DNA from: Channa striata
Lineage: Eukaryota; Chordata; Actinopteri; Anabantiformes; Channidae
Assembly: GCA_033026295.1 (NCBI GenBank)
Contig: CM065173.1
Span: forward strand, 3,658,001-3,722,000
Length of the DNA: 64,000 nucleotides
Direction of reading: 5' to 3'
The notes beneath the pieces were generated by a model. That model was given only the letters and a program-made list of their open reading frames with translations, was not told the origin of the DNA and searched no databases. How positions within the stretch are numbered: the stretch's first letter is position 1; each line of letters begins with the position of its first letter. Position numbers and translations under genes: made by a program. Shown one piece after another: positions 1 to 10,935 of the stretch.

Positions 1-3000
1 TTCATCCTAAGATATGAAAAGTCAGTTCAAGAAAATGTCAATACCTTTTAAAAAATTACAGTAAAAAATCCTACTAACGAACTGACAAAACGAAAGAAAT
101 CAATGCCTTTTCTGGGGCAATAAGAACTACAATCAGCAACAAAACACTTTAAAAGATCAAAAAAATATGTTTCTTTGCAAGTTTCTCCCTATATGCAAAA
201 GGCTCTGCATTAAAATAGGTAAAAAGAAGAAACAGTGAAATAAAATTCAAGATAAGAGCTCCGTGTTTGTATGCATGTGCGCACACACTACAGTCACTGC
301 GGACAGCTGGATGGAAAGATGAACACTGTTGTGGTCGGGCTGCTACAATGAGGTGTGATTTCTAAGCCGCTTTTCTTCCTGTCGTTGTCTTATTTTTATT
401 TTTAAAAAGGGGTGGGGGCGTAGACGGTAGTGGGGGGTTGGTGGTAAAGCAAGTGAAGTAATGATAGATTCACGGTGCAAGAGGATTAAACCAACTCAAA
501 CGTGGGCAGTGATACAGCACTTCAGTCATGAATGGTCAGGGAGATTATTCAGGCCACTTGATGGTATTTTTAGAGACCGGGTTCTTCACATTCACCGGTC
601 AAACCATTTCTTTCTGAGTTAAAGGGCGATGTGACGAACCTCCTCTGTGCAAGATAAAATGTATGTTGGTTTGTACAGGTCGACCAATACAAAACACGCA
701 GCATGTCCCTGCTTAAATGTACTGCTGCTAAGTCATAAATCAGTCCACAAAGATTTACATTATATTAATATATAAAAAGTTGTATTATAATAAATAACAA
801 ATTTCCTTGGGCTTAAATTTTGAAATGACGTATAGTAATAGTGCATGAGGGATCTTTAGTAAGTTTGTCCTCAGATGTGCATACAGGCCAGATGGAAACA
901 TGATAAACCACATAACTGGTGACTCAAAGCTGTCTTCACTTTCTTTGCAGTGTGATGATCAGTGTACATAGTAATCAAACCCATCTTCACTTTATCCATT
1001 TAAGATCCATTTTAAAATCTTGGCCTGAAATAGAAGTTACAAAAAAGTTACAAAACATTATTTATGTGATTAATAGTTTTTAAATATCCTGCACTAAATT
1101 GTGTCTTTCTGCCTTTTTAGAACCCAAGTGAGGTGTTGATTCAAATTTACAGTTTAAGTCACAGGCTTCCACAGTGGTGGTGGCGGCTGGAGCCATGTGC
1201 TGTGGGTAAAGTAAAACTAAAACAAACAGTTATTACAGCTTATACTGGTTAAACTAAAATTAACTTTCTGATGCCAGTTGCAGTGTTTCCTTTTTCACAC
1301 GGCAAACCTCATTACATATCCTGTTATGGGCTGTTGTCAGAACCTTCTGAGTAAACAGCTTCAGTGTTTGGTCAAAGGCAGAGAAACGACCCACCACAGT
1401 TTTTGTCTTTCCGTGTAGCTGTTACAAATGGAGAGAGGAAAAAAAGTGTCCAGATTTTTTTCATTTACAGTTTTTCTATTTCTGAAAGCAGTTAAAGAGA
1501 CTCACATGTCAAAAAGACTCCTAACTGTATTTATAAAACTGCACTTAAGAAATGTAAAAAAAAAATCATTAAACATATATAAATACAGAAATGTGTGGTA
1601 CATATTGGTAAATACCATTAGATTATAGCTAGCTACTGCAAAGACCACTTCTTAATGTGGGCCTGAACATGAAGGAGTTGTATTTATGAAATAGTTTCAA
1701 ATTATATAAAGTTTCTGATATACAACTGACAGCCATTTTTACAAGTTAAGTTTTTTCGAGATACAATTTTACTCTTGTTATTGTTGGAACAACCTGTTCT
1801 CTGGCTCTAAATATCCAAATACACAATTACTTCCACAGCATTAAAGGGTCAGTGTGTATAATTCCCTGCTCATATAGTTATTAGTTTTCACGATAGTGAG
1901 CAGCAGTGACGTGCGCTCAGGGGAGGCAGCTGTCACGGATTGAGCAATAACTTGGCTAATTGTGCTAACATGCTTAGCAGTGAGGCCGTATTGCTGCCTC
2001 TCTGTATGAGGCTATTAAAATGTTCAAACACGTTTGCTATATGAATTAAATTTTCATAGTTAACCTGATATATCTAATGTACAGCGTTTTTATTACCAAC
2101 AACTGTTATGTGTGTAACAGTGAATCTTCTTGCGATTCTGCGGATGCAGAATAAGTGACAGCAATCTACAATCTACAGTTAGCAGGTCAAGTGCAGCAAT
2201 CCTTTTTTCCCCTCTTTCGAAATGGAGATTACACATCTAAACTCAAACAGTTTTCTAAACTAGACAGAACCGACCATAGGTGAGGTAAGACCATAATGAC
2301 GTTTTTTATTAAATGTTCTTTATGAGCTACAGTTTGTATGTGTAAAGAAAGCATATATAAAATTTAAATATAACCTGTTAACTTCTGCCAATCAAATAGT
2401 GAATAAGCTACTCTGTATGGTTCATATGTTTGTACATCTGATGGTGATGTAGTAAGTAAGTGTCGCACCAGCCATGAACCTCATGGCATGTCTGGTGAGC
2501 AGCCAACTCACATTTTGGGCACTTACTAACCGTCATGTTGCCTCACGACTAACAGCTGTTGAGTCACGAGCCGGTTATTTTCTGATCTCTAAAATTGCAT
2601 TGCATTTTGGGATTGTTGCAAGAAAGTGGGCTATATGCTATGTTCTCTACTTTTAGCGTTGCATTGTGGGATACGTTGAGTGCACTTTATAGTGGATAGA
2701 TTCACACATTTAACATTCTGGCACTACTAAGGGTAACACTCCATGTAGTACACATTGTAGTAATTATGGGCCAGCTTTGAAAACAGCCTTAGAGGGATCT
2801 ATTAGCGGGTGACGACTGTTTTTTCATTACTGTGCAATCACCTGAAAATTAAATTTGTTGTTTTTTTCCTTAGTTAAGAATGTGCCTTGACACAGAGCAT
2901 GGGTCACGTTTAATGGGGGGCCTCCATGTTGCGCCGCCATGTTTCTAAAGCAGCCCACAGGACAAACTAAACATGAATTTGAATTTGGTGCCGCTCTAGC

Positions 3001-3740
3001 ATGGTTTGGACCAATTTATGTACAAATCAGTTTATTTCAACAAGAGTAGAAATGCAAAAACAGTGTAATGTTATGATTTAGCCCAACTTCCTCTTTGAGT
3101 ATGTGGCTTCTGTTTAACAAACAGCTGAGCTTCTTCTCTCTTTTTCTGATTTCAAACTTTTATCACGTTGATACCCAAGCTGTTTAATCTGTGCTGTGGT
3201 TTCCATCAGTGCCAGATCGTCAACTACTGCTTTACTTTCCAGCCTTCCTGCTCCGTAACGCTGGAACCTGCCCTGACTCTGCTTCCTGACTGCTTTCCTT
3301 AGTTCTCTGTGTGTCTGCCAGCAGGTCACTTCCCTGCCACCTGGTAAGGCCACATCTACGTTTGGAACTAGACCAGTAGTGAGAACAACGCCCACACTTC
3401 ACCAGTGTCTGTAAAATTTTCTGAGCCACCGCACTTGGAGAAATTAACCACTCCTCCCTAAACTTCTTTTGAACAATAATCATGCTTAAACCTGCATGCC
3501 TCTGTTGTCTGTTCTGCATTTGGGTCATGGTCTATTTGCATTCACATGTAAACCTAGATTGATGGAACAATGACAGCGACCTCATGTCACTGTCACTAAT
3601 GAACACTGCTCATTAACCATACTTTAAGTACCGATTGGCATTAGGCATTGAGAACAGTAAGAAAGTAAACAGCAGAAATACAGTGGTCACATTACAGTAC
3701 AATGCAGTAAATTTACCGTTAAGAAGCTTGTAATTAGTTG
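1..3740. other. Gene-poor AT-rich intergenic region
   Basis: I see no convincing gene here. The longest open frames (two overlapping minus-strand frames at 3114-3528) resemble no family I know and lack splice or start support. The stretch 1310-1425 is related to 7235-7345 and 14980-15090, each lying about 3.5 kb upstream of one of the three plus-strand NITR genes, so it belongs to the ancestral NITR tandem unit. The rest is unannotated. Confidence 0.5.
1310..1425. repeat. NITR-unit paralogous segment, copy 1
   Basis: This segment contains an 'attacatatcctgtt' start and a 'ttggtcaaaggcagaga' stretch that recur in diverged form at 7235-7345 and 14980-15090. All three copies lie about 3.5-3.7 kb upstream of a plus-strand NITR start. 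It is best read as a conserved piece of the tandemly duplicated NITR unit. Whether it has a function is unknown. Confidence 0.5.
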
Positions 3741-3829
3741 CTTTTTGTGTCCGATATGGATCCATGCACGTTGCACCTCCTGGGTAAAGCATCAGGGATT
3801 CCGAAGTCTGCAGGAAAAGTCTCAGGAAA

Positions 3830-4010
3830 TGAAATCTCAGTCGACCCACCAAGTGTGTCCTTCAGCAAGAGACTCTAGCTCCCCAGGGGTCACCAGTGGA
3901 GACCCACTGCTCCCCCGAGATCAGCTGGGTAAATACAGAACCTGAATTTCATTGTAACATAGATGTGAAAATGTATATGTGCTCAATGATGACCAATAAA
4001 AATGTGTATT
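3830..4010 (+). repeat. SINE-like dispersed repeat, 3' body
   Basis: A run of 'gtgtgtcc.tcagcaaga.actc..gctcccc', 'cccactgctcccc.gag' and 'aaatgtatatgt.ctca.tgatgaccaataaa' is shared with 9070-9220, where it follows a tRNA-like head. The tail ends in AATAAA-type sequence. This copy lacks a clear tRNA-like head, so it is a 5'-truncated or diverged copy. Confidence 0.55.
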
Positions 4011-4720
4011 CTAATTGAAAAATGTATGTATTTCCATTACTATGTGTCTTACCTTAACAGGTGATATTTACTCGCCTACTTTAATTTAATTCACTACTTA
4101 ATTCACGACCTCTAACAATTTACTTTAGATTATTGTATAAACAGCTGCAAGAAAAAGTAAGTGCAGTGTTTGCAAATTCTTATTTTTCTGCATAAATTGG
4201 GCATGAAATGTGATCATATCTTATTATTGGAACATTCTACAAGTATTAATATTAATGGTAGAGGTAATGTTACCTGGCACAGATAATTGTGCGTAAAACA
4301 CATTGTAACCTATTACGACCGAGGTCGTAACAGTGGAATGAGGTGCACTGGTAAATTAAAGAAACCTAAACTGTTACACCTTGGACTGCTCTAACAAAGT
4401 AAATGATTCATTATAAAAGTAGTATTTACTTCCCAACACTCCGCTGGACGTGAATTGTGACATGTAGAATTGAACAAAATTGAGGCAGTTTGAACACATA
4501 AAAATGTAATAAATATCTGTATGCCCCCTTCATAAAGTTGATCTATTCTTAAATAAACTTTATTATTTAACTCTCTAGTGTCTTCAGTTCACTTCAAACC
4601 AGCAATTCTTCAAATGCAACATTAGCCAAAAAATAAAAGTAAAAATTGGATGTTTAATGAAAAGGGAGCAGGGTGTTGGGTTTGGTTGATCTAGGTGGAT
4701 GTTCACAGTTTGCATTTCAG

Positions 4721-4793
4721 CCAGTCAGTATGTGTGTGACTTTGTAAACCATCGCAGCTTCAAGACATCAGTTACGCAAGAGATGGTTTCACA
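4721..4793 (+). promoter_or_regulatory. Putative promoter of NITR-1
   Basis: The sequence 'gtttgcatttcagccagtcag' just upstream aligns with the promoters of NITR-2 and NITR-3, where it reads 'agtgcatttt...ccaatcagg'. The CCAAT core is changed to CCAGT here and lies closer to the ATG (66 bp, against 97 bp in NITR-2 and -3). No clear TATA box is visible. Confidence 0.35.
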
Positions 4794-6337
4794 ATGATCA
4801 CATCCCCGGACGTTTGGATTTTTTTATTTCAGCATGTAAGTACAGTTTTTATCTGGTTTGAGAAAGGTGTGACAATTAATGTTTGTACATCTGAATGAGA
4901 CACATATGATATTTAGTGATATTTGATGATATTTAGTAATTATGTCTAGTTTGACACAATTCCTGTCTTGTTGTCAGCCAACAGTGATGCTGTTTGTCTT
5001 CTTTAGTTCTGGCTCAAGCCCATGACGTTCCTCACCAGATGTCTTTGACTGTGGCTGAACTTGGTGATAATGTGGCTCTGACATGTTCAGTCTCTTCGGA
5101 TGAAACTGGGTTGTTTTATTGGTATAAGATCAGTTTGGGGAATATGCTGCAAACAGTTGCTGCAGGAACTTTTGACAAAATATCATTTAAAGGACCATAT
5201 GAGAACTCAAGATTCACACTCACAAAAGTGGGTGTTCAGTACAATCTCACCATCAGAAATGTCAGCAAAGAGGATGAAGCAACATACTTCTGTCAGGCTG
5301 GATCAGCATATATAATGAAAATTATTAATGGCACAATGTTGGCTGTAAATGGTAAAGTATGCTCATTTTAGTGTCTTTGTTTAACATTCGTCCCAGTTCA
5401 TTTGTAAATTTTTCCGCATTTCTCCGTGAAACACACAGATGCTAAACACCTGCAGAAATCTGTCTACGTGAAACAGCATCCACAGACAGTATCAGTGGAG
5501 CTGGGCGACTCAGCGACTCTGCAATGTTCCCTTCTCTCAGAGAATAAGGAAAACCGAGATCAGTGTCCAGGTAAACGCAGTGTGTACTGGTTCCGAGCTG
5601 GATCAGGGGAATCGCAGCCAGGCATCCTCTATAGAAATCATGAGCAAGACAAAAGAAGCTGTGTCTTCAGTTTGTCCAAAAGGATACACACCTCCTCTGA
5701 TGCTGGGACCTACTACTGTGCTGTGGTCACATGTGGACAGATCCTGTTTGGGGAAGGAACCAAAGTGGAGACAAGTATGTTTGAACGTTGTTTTAAAATA
5801 ACTTCCATATTGGCATATATGATATCACTATTTAAACACTTAGTTGTATCAATTGTTTTTCTAATTGTGGTCCAATTAGTGAGGAAAACATGATTCTGAA
5901 TATAGTAATTACTTATACATTACGCTGGTCAGACAGTCCAAGAAACACAAGTGGTCAGATACTAAGCAACAAGTTTTTTGTGACTTCAGACAATTTACTA
6001 GCAGCAATAGTTGGTCAGACCAGTCTTGTTTCTTGGCCTGAAAGGTCTACTTCAACTAATATGATCATGTTGACGATCTCCTCATGTTGGGAAGTACATT
6101 ATAACGTACACATTCATTGGCCTGAACCATGAAACCAAAACCAGACTAGGTAACTGTCAACAGCTTAGCCATTTAAAAATCAGTTTGGTAGGAGTATATA
6201 AGGATTAATGAGCTAAAAGAATCTGGGTGGACTTTCTGATTTCAGGACAACAAACAGACCAAGTTGTCATTGTGCTTGGGGTTCTGTTGGCTCTCTGTGT
6301 GACCGTGATTGCCATCCTGATTTTCTCAAGAGACTGA
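4794..6337 (+). CDS. NITR-1: novel immune-type receptor, short-tailed
   Basis: Predicted type I membrane receptor of the teleost NITR family. Exons are a leader at 4794 to about 4835, V domain 5007-5351, I domain 5439-5774 and transmembrane 6246-6337. The V exon shows the Ig hallmarks (LTCSV, FYWYK, DEATYFC). The I exon has LQCSL, VYWFR, DAGTYYC, extra cysteines (QCPG, VTCG) and an intact J-like motif FGEGTKVE. The membrane exon encodes a hydrophobic stretch VVIVLGVLLALCVTVIAILI, then SRD and a TGA, so there is no signalling tail and no charged membrane residue. V-I and I-TM junctions are phase 1. One oddity: the canonical leader donor (CAT|gtaagt) gives phase 0 while the V exon needs phase 1; a donor 4 bp downstream (gtacag) would restore the frame. 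NITRs are immunoregulatory receptors of cytotoxic lymphocytes. This copy may be a decaying gene or a tailless form. Confidence 0.75.
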
Positions 6338-6569
6338 AGGAAAGTTTGGTAATAGCACAAACATACAGTATGTTTAGTAACTTGTTCTTACACTTTTTTG
6401 ATAGAAATTAAAAAGTGGATTTTGTGATCCAGGATGTAACTTTATGTCTCATGAAGCATGAATTTTGTTTTGAAAACAGGAGCGCTCTTTCATTTCATGT
6501 GACATGCAGCTGGTCTACGACACATTATTAATTAATTAGTGTTAACATTAAATCCTGCAATATTTGTAG

Positions 6570-6668
6570 GATTTTGGTGCAGAAACACTGAACTATTTTG
6601 TTACTGGATTTCTTTACAGAAAAAAGGAAGATGAAGGAAAAGACAAACTTTGGAATCAGTGTAAATGA
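6570..6668 (+). pseudogene. Relic cytoplasmic-tail exon of NITR-1
   Basis: After an acceptor-like 'tatttgtag', the frame reads DFGAETLNYFVTGF and stays open to a TGA. It aligns with the tail exon of NITR-3 at 21324 (DGDAETMNYIALDF). The ITIM-like leucine at Y+3 is lost and the distal Y motif is absent. The membrane exon of NITR-1 ends in its own stop and its donor reads 'gaaagt' rather than 'gtaagt', so this exon is probably not used. It shows that NITR-1 descends from a tailed, inhibitory-type receptor. Confidence 0.6.
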
Positions 6669-6671
6669 TAA

Positions 6672-6750
6672 ACATGGAGTTTATCATTTATCGTTTATCA
6701 TTTATCATTATCATTTGATAATTTATCATTATCAAATGATAAACATGGAG
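6672..6750. repeat. Short AT-rich tandem/inverted repeat
   Basis: Units of 'tttatcatt' and its complement 'aaatgataaa' alternate, flanked by two copies of 'aaacatggag'. The tract can form a hairpin. It lies just 3' of the NITR-1 tail relic and has no assigned function. Confidence 0.6.
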
Positions 6751-7234
6751 CTCTTTGAATAAAATTAAATGGAAATAGTTTTTTAAAAAATGTCTCAATA
6801 TGTATCAAATATGTATTAACCTGATGAGAAATGGGATGTGTTTTTAATTCACAATGAAGGCTGAAATTATTGCTCTTCAAAGATTCGTGAAAGTGTTTGC
6901 ATAATGATCTGTGCACATTGAGGACAGTCCATGTGACTGAGTAGAAACCATTCAGCTTTGCATTCTAATGCTGCTGTGATGACACAATCCAACTGTTGAT
7001 TCATGTGCATCTTGAGTTGTTTTAAATAAAGAAAATAAAAAAGTGTGTAAATTCTGTTAAACATAGACTGTGTGTTTGCATGTGGGGTTTGTCGCTATGT
7101 TTTACTTCTTTTAGCAAGATGAGACACTTGATGAGTGTTTTTCTGTGTCTTCTTTTGACAATAATACTGTCATCTAACACTCAAACAAACTGTTCCACTT
7201 GAAATATTCAAATTTACCCTCTCCAGCACCACTA

Positions 7235-7345
7235 CATTCACTACATATCCTGTTGAACCTGTATTCAGGCTTCCTCTGCGTAAATAAGCCTCAGGGGTTG
7301 GTTAAAGGTAGAAAAATTGTCAGTTAAAGTTGTGGAGCTGTTGCA
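7235..7345. repeat. NITR-unit paralogous segment, copy 2
   Basis: Diverged copy of 1310-1425, sharing 'actacatatcctgtt' and 'ggttggttaaaggtagaaa'. It lies 3.6-3.7 kb upstream of the NITR-2 start, the same relative position as the copies upstream of NITR-1 and NITR-3. Confidence 0.5.
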
Positions 7346-7954
7346 CGTCTGTTTGCATCTTGCTTTCACAACACAAAACAAATTTTCTTATAAAGACATG
7401 TGACCCTAAAACGACACAGTAGTCCACTGTGGTCACGCTGTCCTGAAAGAATAGTCCTCAAACAATCTACAATAGATCTACTATCTAAGAAAGATTTAGT
7501 ACAGCAAAAAGGTTTGTGCATCTTTGTTTTCTTTTATCTGTTATTGGCGGAAGTTGTGGTGGACCGATATGCAACTATTCTCAGAACCGCTGTAGGTGCT
7601 GCATGTGCTTTCTCTCACTATCCTTCCTGTGTTTAAACATGTAACGTGTCATTTATCATGAAACACACTTTTATTATCTGAACTCCAGGTATTATAGAAT
7701 ATCACAAGCCCTACTGCAGCAACTGGTCCTGCGGGATCTGATGAACAAATTTCTGTGTGTTTTACTTGAGACTATCTTTATCTTCGGCTTAGACCTCACA
7801 GAACTCATGCAACACATCAGAGCAGCGCTTTAGAGATTACTTCAGAACCGGCTACAGTGGATTCAGAAATTCTTCACACCACCTTTACTAGTTTTAATTG
7901 TGTTATGGTGAAGCTTGATACTATACTTGTTTAAAGTATTTTTTATATCAATTC

Positions 7955-8985
7955 TACACCCAGTAGCCCATAATGACAAAGTGAAAACAGAATTTTGGGA
8001 ATTTCCGTAAATTTAATAAAAAAGAGAAACTGAAACATTACATGTACATAAGTGTTCAGACCTTTTGCAACAACAATTTAGCTCAGGTGCCTCCCATTTC
8101 TCCTGATTGTTGCTGAGCTGTTTCTACACCTTGATCAGAGCCCACATGTGATAAAATAAACTGATTTGGCATGATTTGGAAGGGGACTGGCAATCCATAG
8201 TGTATCAGAGAAAAGGCCATGAGGTCAAAAAAACTGCCTGCAGATGTCAGACAGATTTTTGCAAAGGGGTTCTGGGAATGCTACAAAAAAAAAATACTGC
8301 ACTGCAGGTTCCCAAAAACAGAGTGGCCTCCATAATTCTCAAAGAGAAGAAGCTTTGTACCACAAGAATTCTTCCAAGAGCTGGTTACCTGAACAAACTG
8401 AGCAAATGGGGGGTTGTCTTAGTAATAGAGGTGACCAAGGACAACCATTATTGCAGCCCTCCACAGATCTCGGCTTTATAGCAGAGGGGCTACAAAAAAG
8501 AAGAATGTTTGCAAAAAAGGACCTGAAGGGAAAACTGAATGAGTACAGTACAGAGATATCCACAGTGCTCATGACCACAAACTGGACCACAGGTTCACAC
8601 TCCAACACAACAGCAATCCTAACCAGAGCCAACAGCCAACGCAGAAGTGAATGTGCTAGAGTGGCCCAGCCAGAGTCCTGACTTGAACCCTATTGAGCAT
8701 CTCTGGAGAGACCTGAAAATGGCTGTCCACCAGTGGTCCCCATCCAACCTGACTGAGTGGAATTACAAAAAAAAAATGGTAGAAACACCTGGTGCCCCAG
8801 GTGTGCAAAGTTCAAGACTTTAATTGGTGCCAAAGGTGCTTCAACAAAGTACAGATTAAATGATCTGAGTACTTGTACATGTGATATTTCCTTTTTTTAT
8901 ATATAAATCTTCAGACATTTAGAAAACGCTTCTTTCACTTTGTCAATATGCAGTATTGAGCGTAGAATAATGAAAACAAACCAGG
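7955..8985 (+). mobile_element. Degenerate Tc1-like DNA transposon
   Basis: A decayed Tc1/mariner copy. Near the 3' end the broken transposase frame still encodes the DDE-region signature PDLNPIEHLWRDLK (about 8677-8720). Upstream frames read VASIILKEKK, typical of the Tc1 DNA-binding half. Ends resemble each other in inverted orientation: 'gaaactgaaacattacatgtacataagtgttcagac' near 8024 against the complement of 'ctgagtacttgtacatgtgatatttcc' near 8865. Frameshifts, stops and an internal deletion make it inactive. Confidence 0.8.
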
Positions 8986-9235
8986 CTCATGGGTAGAGAC
9001 GCTGGAGTGCAAAACAGACAATGCAGGATCAAATCCCAACCTACCTGCAATCCCCATCCTCCCCACCAGGTGTGTCCCTGAGCAAGACACTCAACGCTAG
9101 CTCCCCGGGCGCCTACGGCAGCTCACTGCTCCCCCCAGGGGGATGGGTTAAATGCAGAGGACAAATATCACTGTAACTTGTATATGCAAATGTATATGTA
9201 CTCAGTGACGAATAAAGGATAAAGGATGTTTAAAG
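8985..9235 (+). repeat. tRNA-derived SINE
   Basis: The head contains an A-box-like 'catgggtagagacgctgg' and a B-box-like 'ggatcaaatccc', spaced as in a tRNA gene. The body and tail ('actgctccccccaggg', 'aatgtatatgtactcagtgacgaataaagg') match the repeat at 3830-4010. It abuts the 3' end of the Tc1 copy. Confidence 0.65.
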
Positions 9236-9249
9236 GATAAATAATAACA

Positions 9250-9660
9250 TTGAAAAAGGAGTCTAAAATCTCAATACATTCTGAATTTGTCAAGGCAGAA
9301 AACTGCAAGTTTTATCAATCAAAAGGTATCATTTCTGGGTTTGTGCAGTGCTGTGGGAATAGTGGGAAAGTGGCAGCAGTGAAAGAGGAGGCTTCATTCA
9401 GAAGACAGGAACAACTGCAAAGCTTCTTTGGTTCCACCAATTTTTGTGGTTTATTTGTGGCCACAGTTGCTTAGCTGGCACGCTACACTGGTTCACCTTG
9501 GTCAAAACCCTTGTAGCCTGGACTCCAGCAGTAAAGGAGTGGAGCCCTTTTCCAACCTCAAAGAACATTTTACCTCTTCACCTATTCTAACTCTTCTAGG
9601 CAGTTTATTGTGGAGATGGACACTTTGGACCCAGGAGTAGGGGACCACCCATCTTTTTTG
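9250..9660 (+). mobile_element. Ty3/gypsy RT-RNase H fragment
   Basis: Interrupted frames read FVKAENCKFYQSKGIISGFV, then RRQEQLQSFFGSTNFCGLF, then FSNLKEHFTSSPILTL. These correspond to the RT thumb to RNase H region of Ty3/gypsy Pol (the 'LGFANFYRRFI' and 'FxxLKxxFTSAPIL' blocks). Only about 400 bp survives, with frameshifts. No LTR was found beside it. Confidence 0.7.
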
Positions 9661-10194
9661 CAGATAATACACAGGTAGCTTACTGTAGATTTTCACAAAA
9701 TACTCTAAATACACAGAGTCTACTGCCTGCCTAATTGAGTAACTATAAACATATTGAGGCATTAAGCAAGTGAAGAGTCAGATATTAAAAAATTGGCAAA
9801 ATCCAAAATTTTGCCTTAGCTTAGCTATAAAAACTAATTTGGAAACTTATTCAGCTAGATTCAGTGAATCAAGATAATACAACACTACAACAAATTCACC
9901 AAATAATTTGTTTATATAAACTATATATACACAAAAAAACTGCGTATAAGTTGAGGGAAAACAGGGTCAGGGTAACGTAACGTTAAGAGGCAACAGCGAT
10001 CATGGTTAGGCACAAAAACTTTAGGTTAAGGTTAAGTCAGAAGATAAATTATAGAAAAACAAAAAACAATGGCACACATGTACTGTGCTTCTTTACTATA
10101 GCAAACACCTGCCCTACGTTGCATTGCGATCATTAATGAACACTACATCTCACATCAGATTCAAACCCGGCCCCTGTGGAAAAATCTTGTGTGT

Positions 10195-10290
10195 ACAAAC
10201 CCCCTTGGATTAAACTGCCTTTAACAGAAGAAACCTCCAACAGAGGCGGCTCACGGTGGGTGGCCATCTTCCTTGATCGGTTGAAGTGAA
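10195..10290 (-). repeat. Old L2-type LINE 3' UTR fragment
   Basis: The plus-strand text 'ccccttggattaaactgcctttaacagaagaaacctccaacagaggcggctcacggtgggtggccatc' is a diverged match to the L2 3' UTR present at 30090-30200 and 40925-41030. The coding part is missing. Confidence 0.55.
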
Positions 10291-10806
10291 ATAAACACGT
10301 ACTTGTGAGAAACAAAATTAAAAGATAACAGACTATCACCTTTGTGATGGAAGGATTTATCACAGTATTGTCTTGTTTGACTGCAGTGGTTTTAGCTGAA
10401 TGTAGACAATAAACTACAGTAAAATGGTTCATATTTTTGTGATAATGTGGATAGAAATAACCCCAGTGAAAACCCTTTAAACACAGACAGGATATCAAAG
10501 ATGCCTCACCAACATAATTTCCTCTCTTTCTCCTTAGATTAAAAATTAAGCTCCTTTCCCCAGTATAAGTTACACTTGGGACTCTCGAAAAAATTAACAT
10601 TTTATAATTTAAACCTATAGTCTTCTAGACCCACATATTCACGATAAAATAAAAACAATACTTAACATTGTGATTCTCGTCGCAAGTAAAATGTTAAAAT
10701 ATTAAAACTGTTTTAAAGTATGAGATTTTCTAACAGTGGGAATAAACAGAATATGTAGCTCTTGAAACAGTTTGTTGGACGATGCTGACGATTTGTTAAT
10801 TTTAGG

Positions 10807-10935
10807 AGGAAGTGCATTTTCAGCATTTCAGCCAATCAGGATGATTTCCATTTTGTTGACTTTGATGGTCTTGTGAGTGAACCTTCATTAGAGGAGAAAG
10901 ACATCAGTTGAGCAAGAGAAAGGTGTTTTACCACA
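10807..10935 (+). promoter_or_regulatory. Putative promoter of NITR-2
   Basis: AGGAAG followed by TGCATTTT at 10807-10820 is an ETS-type core next to an octamer-like sequence. CCAATCAG at 10832-10839 is an NF-Y-type CCAAT box ending 97 bp before the ATG. Both elements recur at almost the same spacing upstream of NITR-3. Confidence 0.5.

Noticed and set aside
3114..3528. Two overlapping minus-strand ORFs of about 95 residues
   Set aside because: No recognisable motif, start context or splice signals. They could be transposon debris but I cannot support a specific call.
8176..8681. ORFs of 101 and 145 residues
   Set aside because: Frames through a degenerate Tc1 transposase, not independent genes.
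10133..10600. 155-residue minus-strand ORF
   Set aside because: Overlaps an L2 fragment, has no recognisable domain and no conserved counterpart in the other NITR units.
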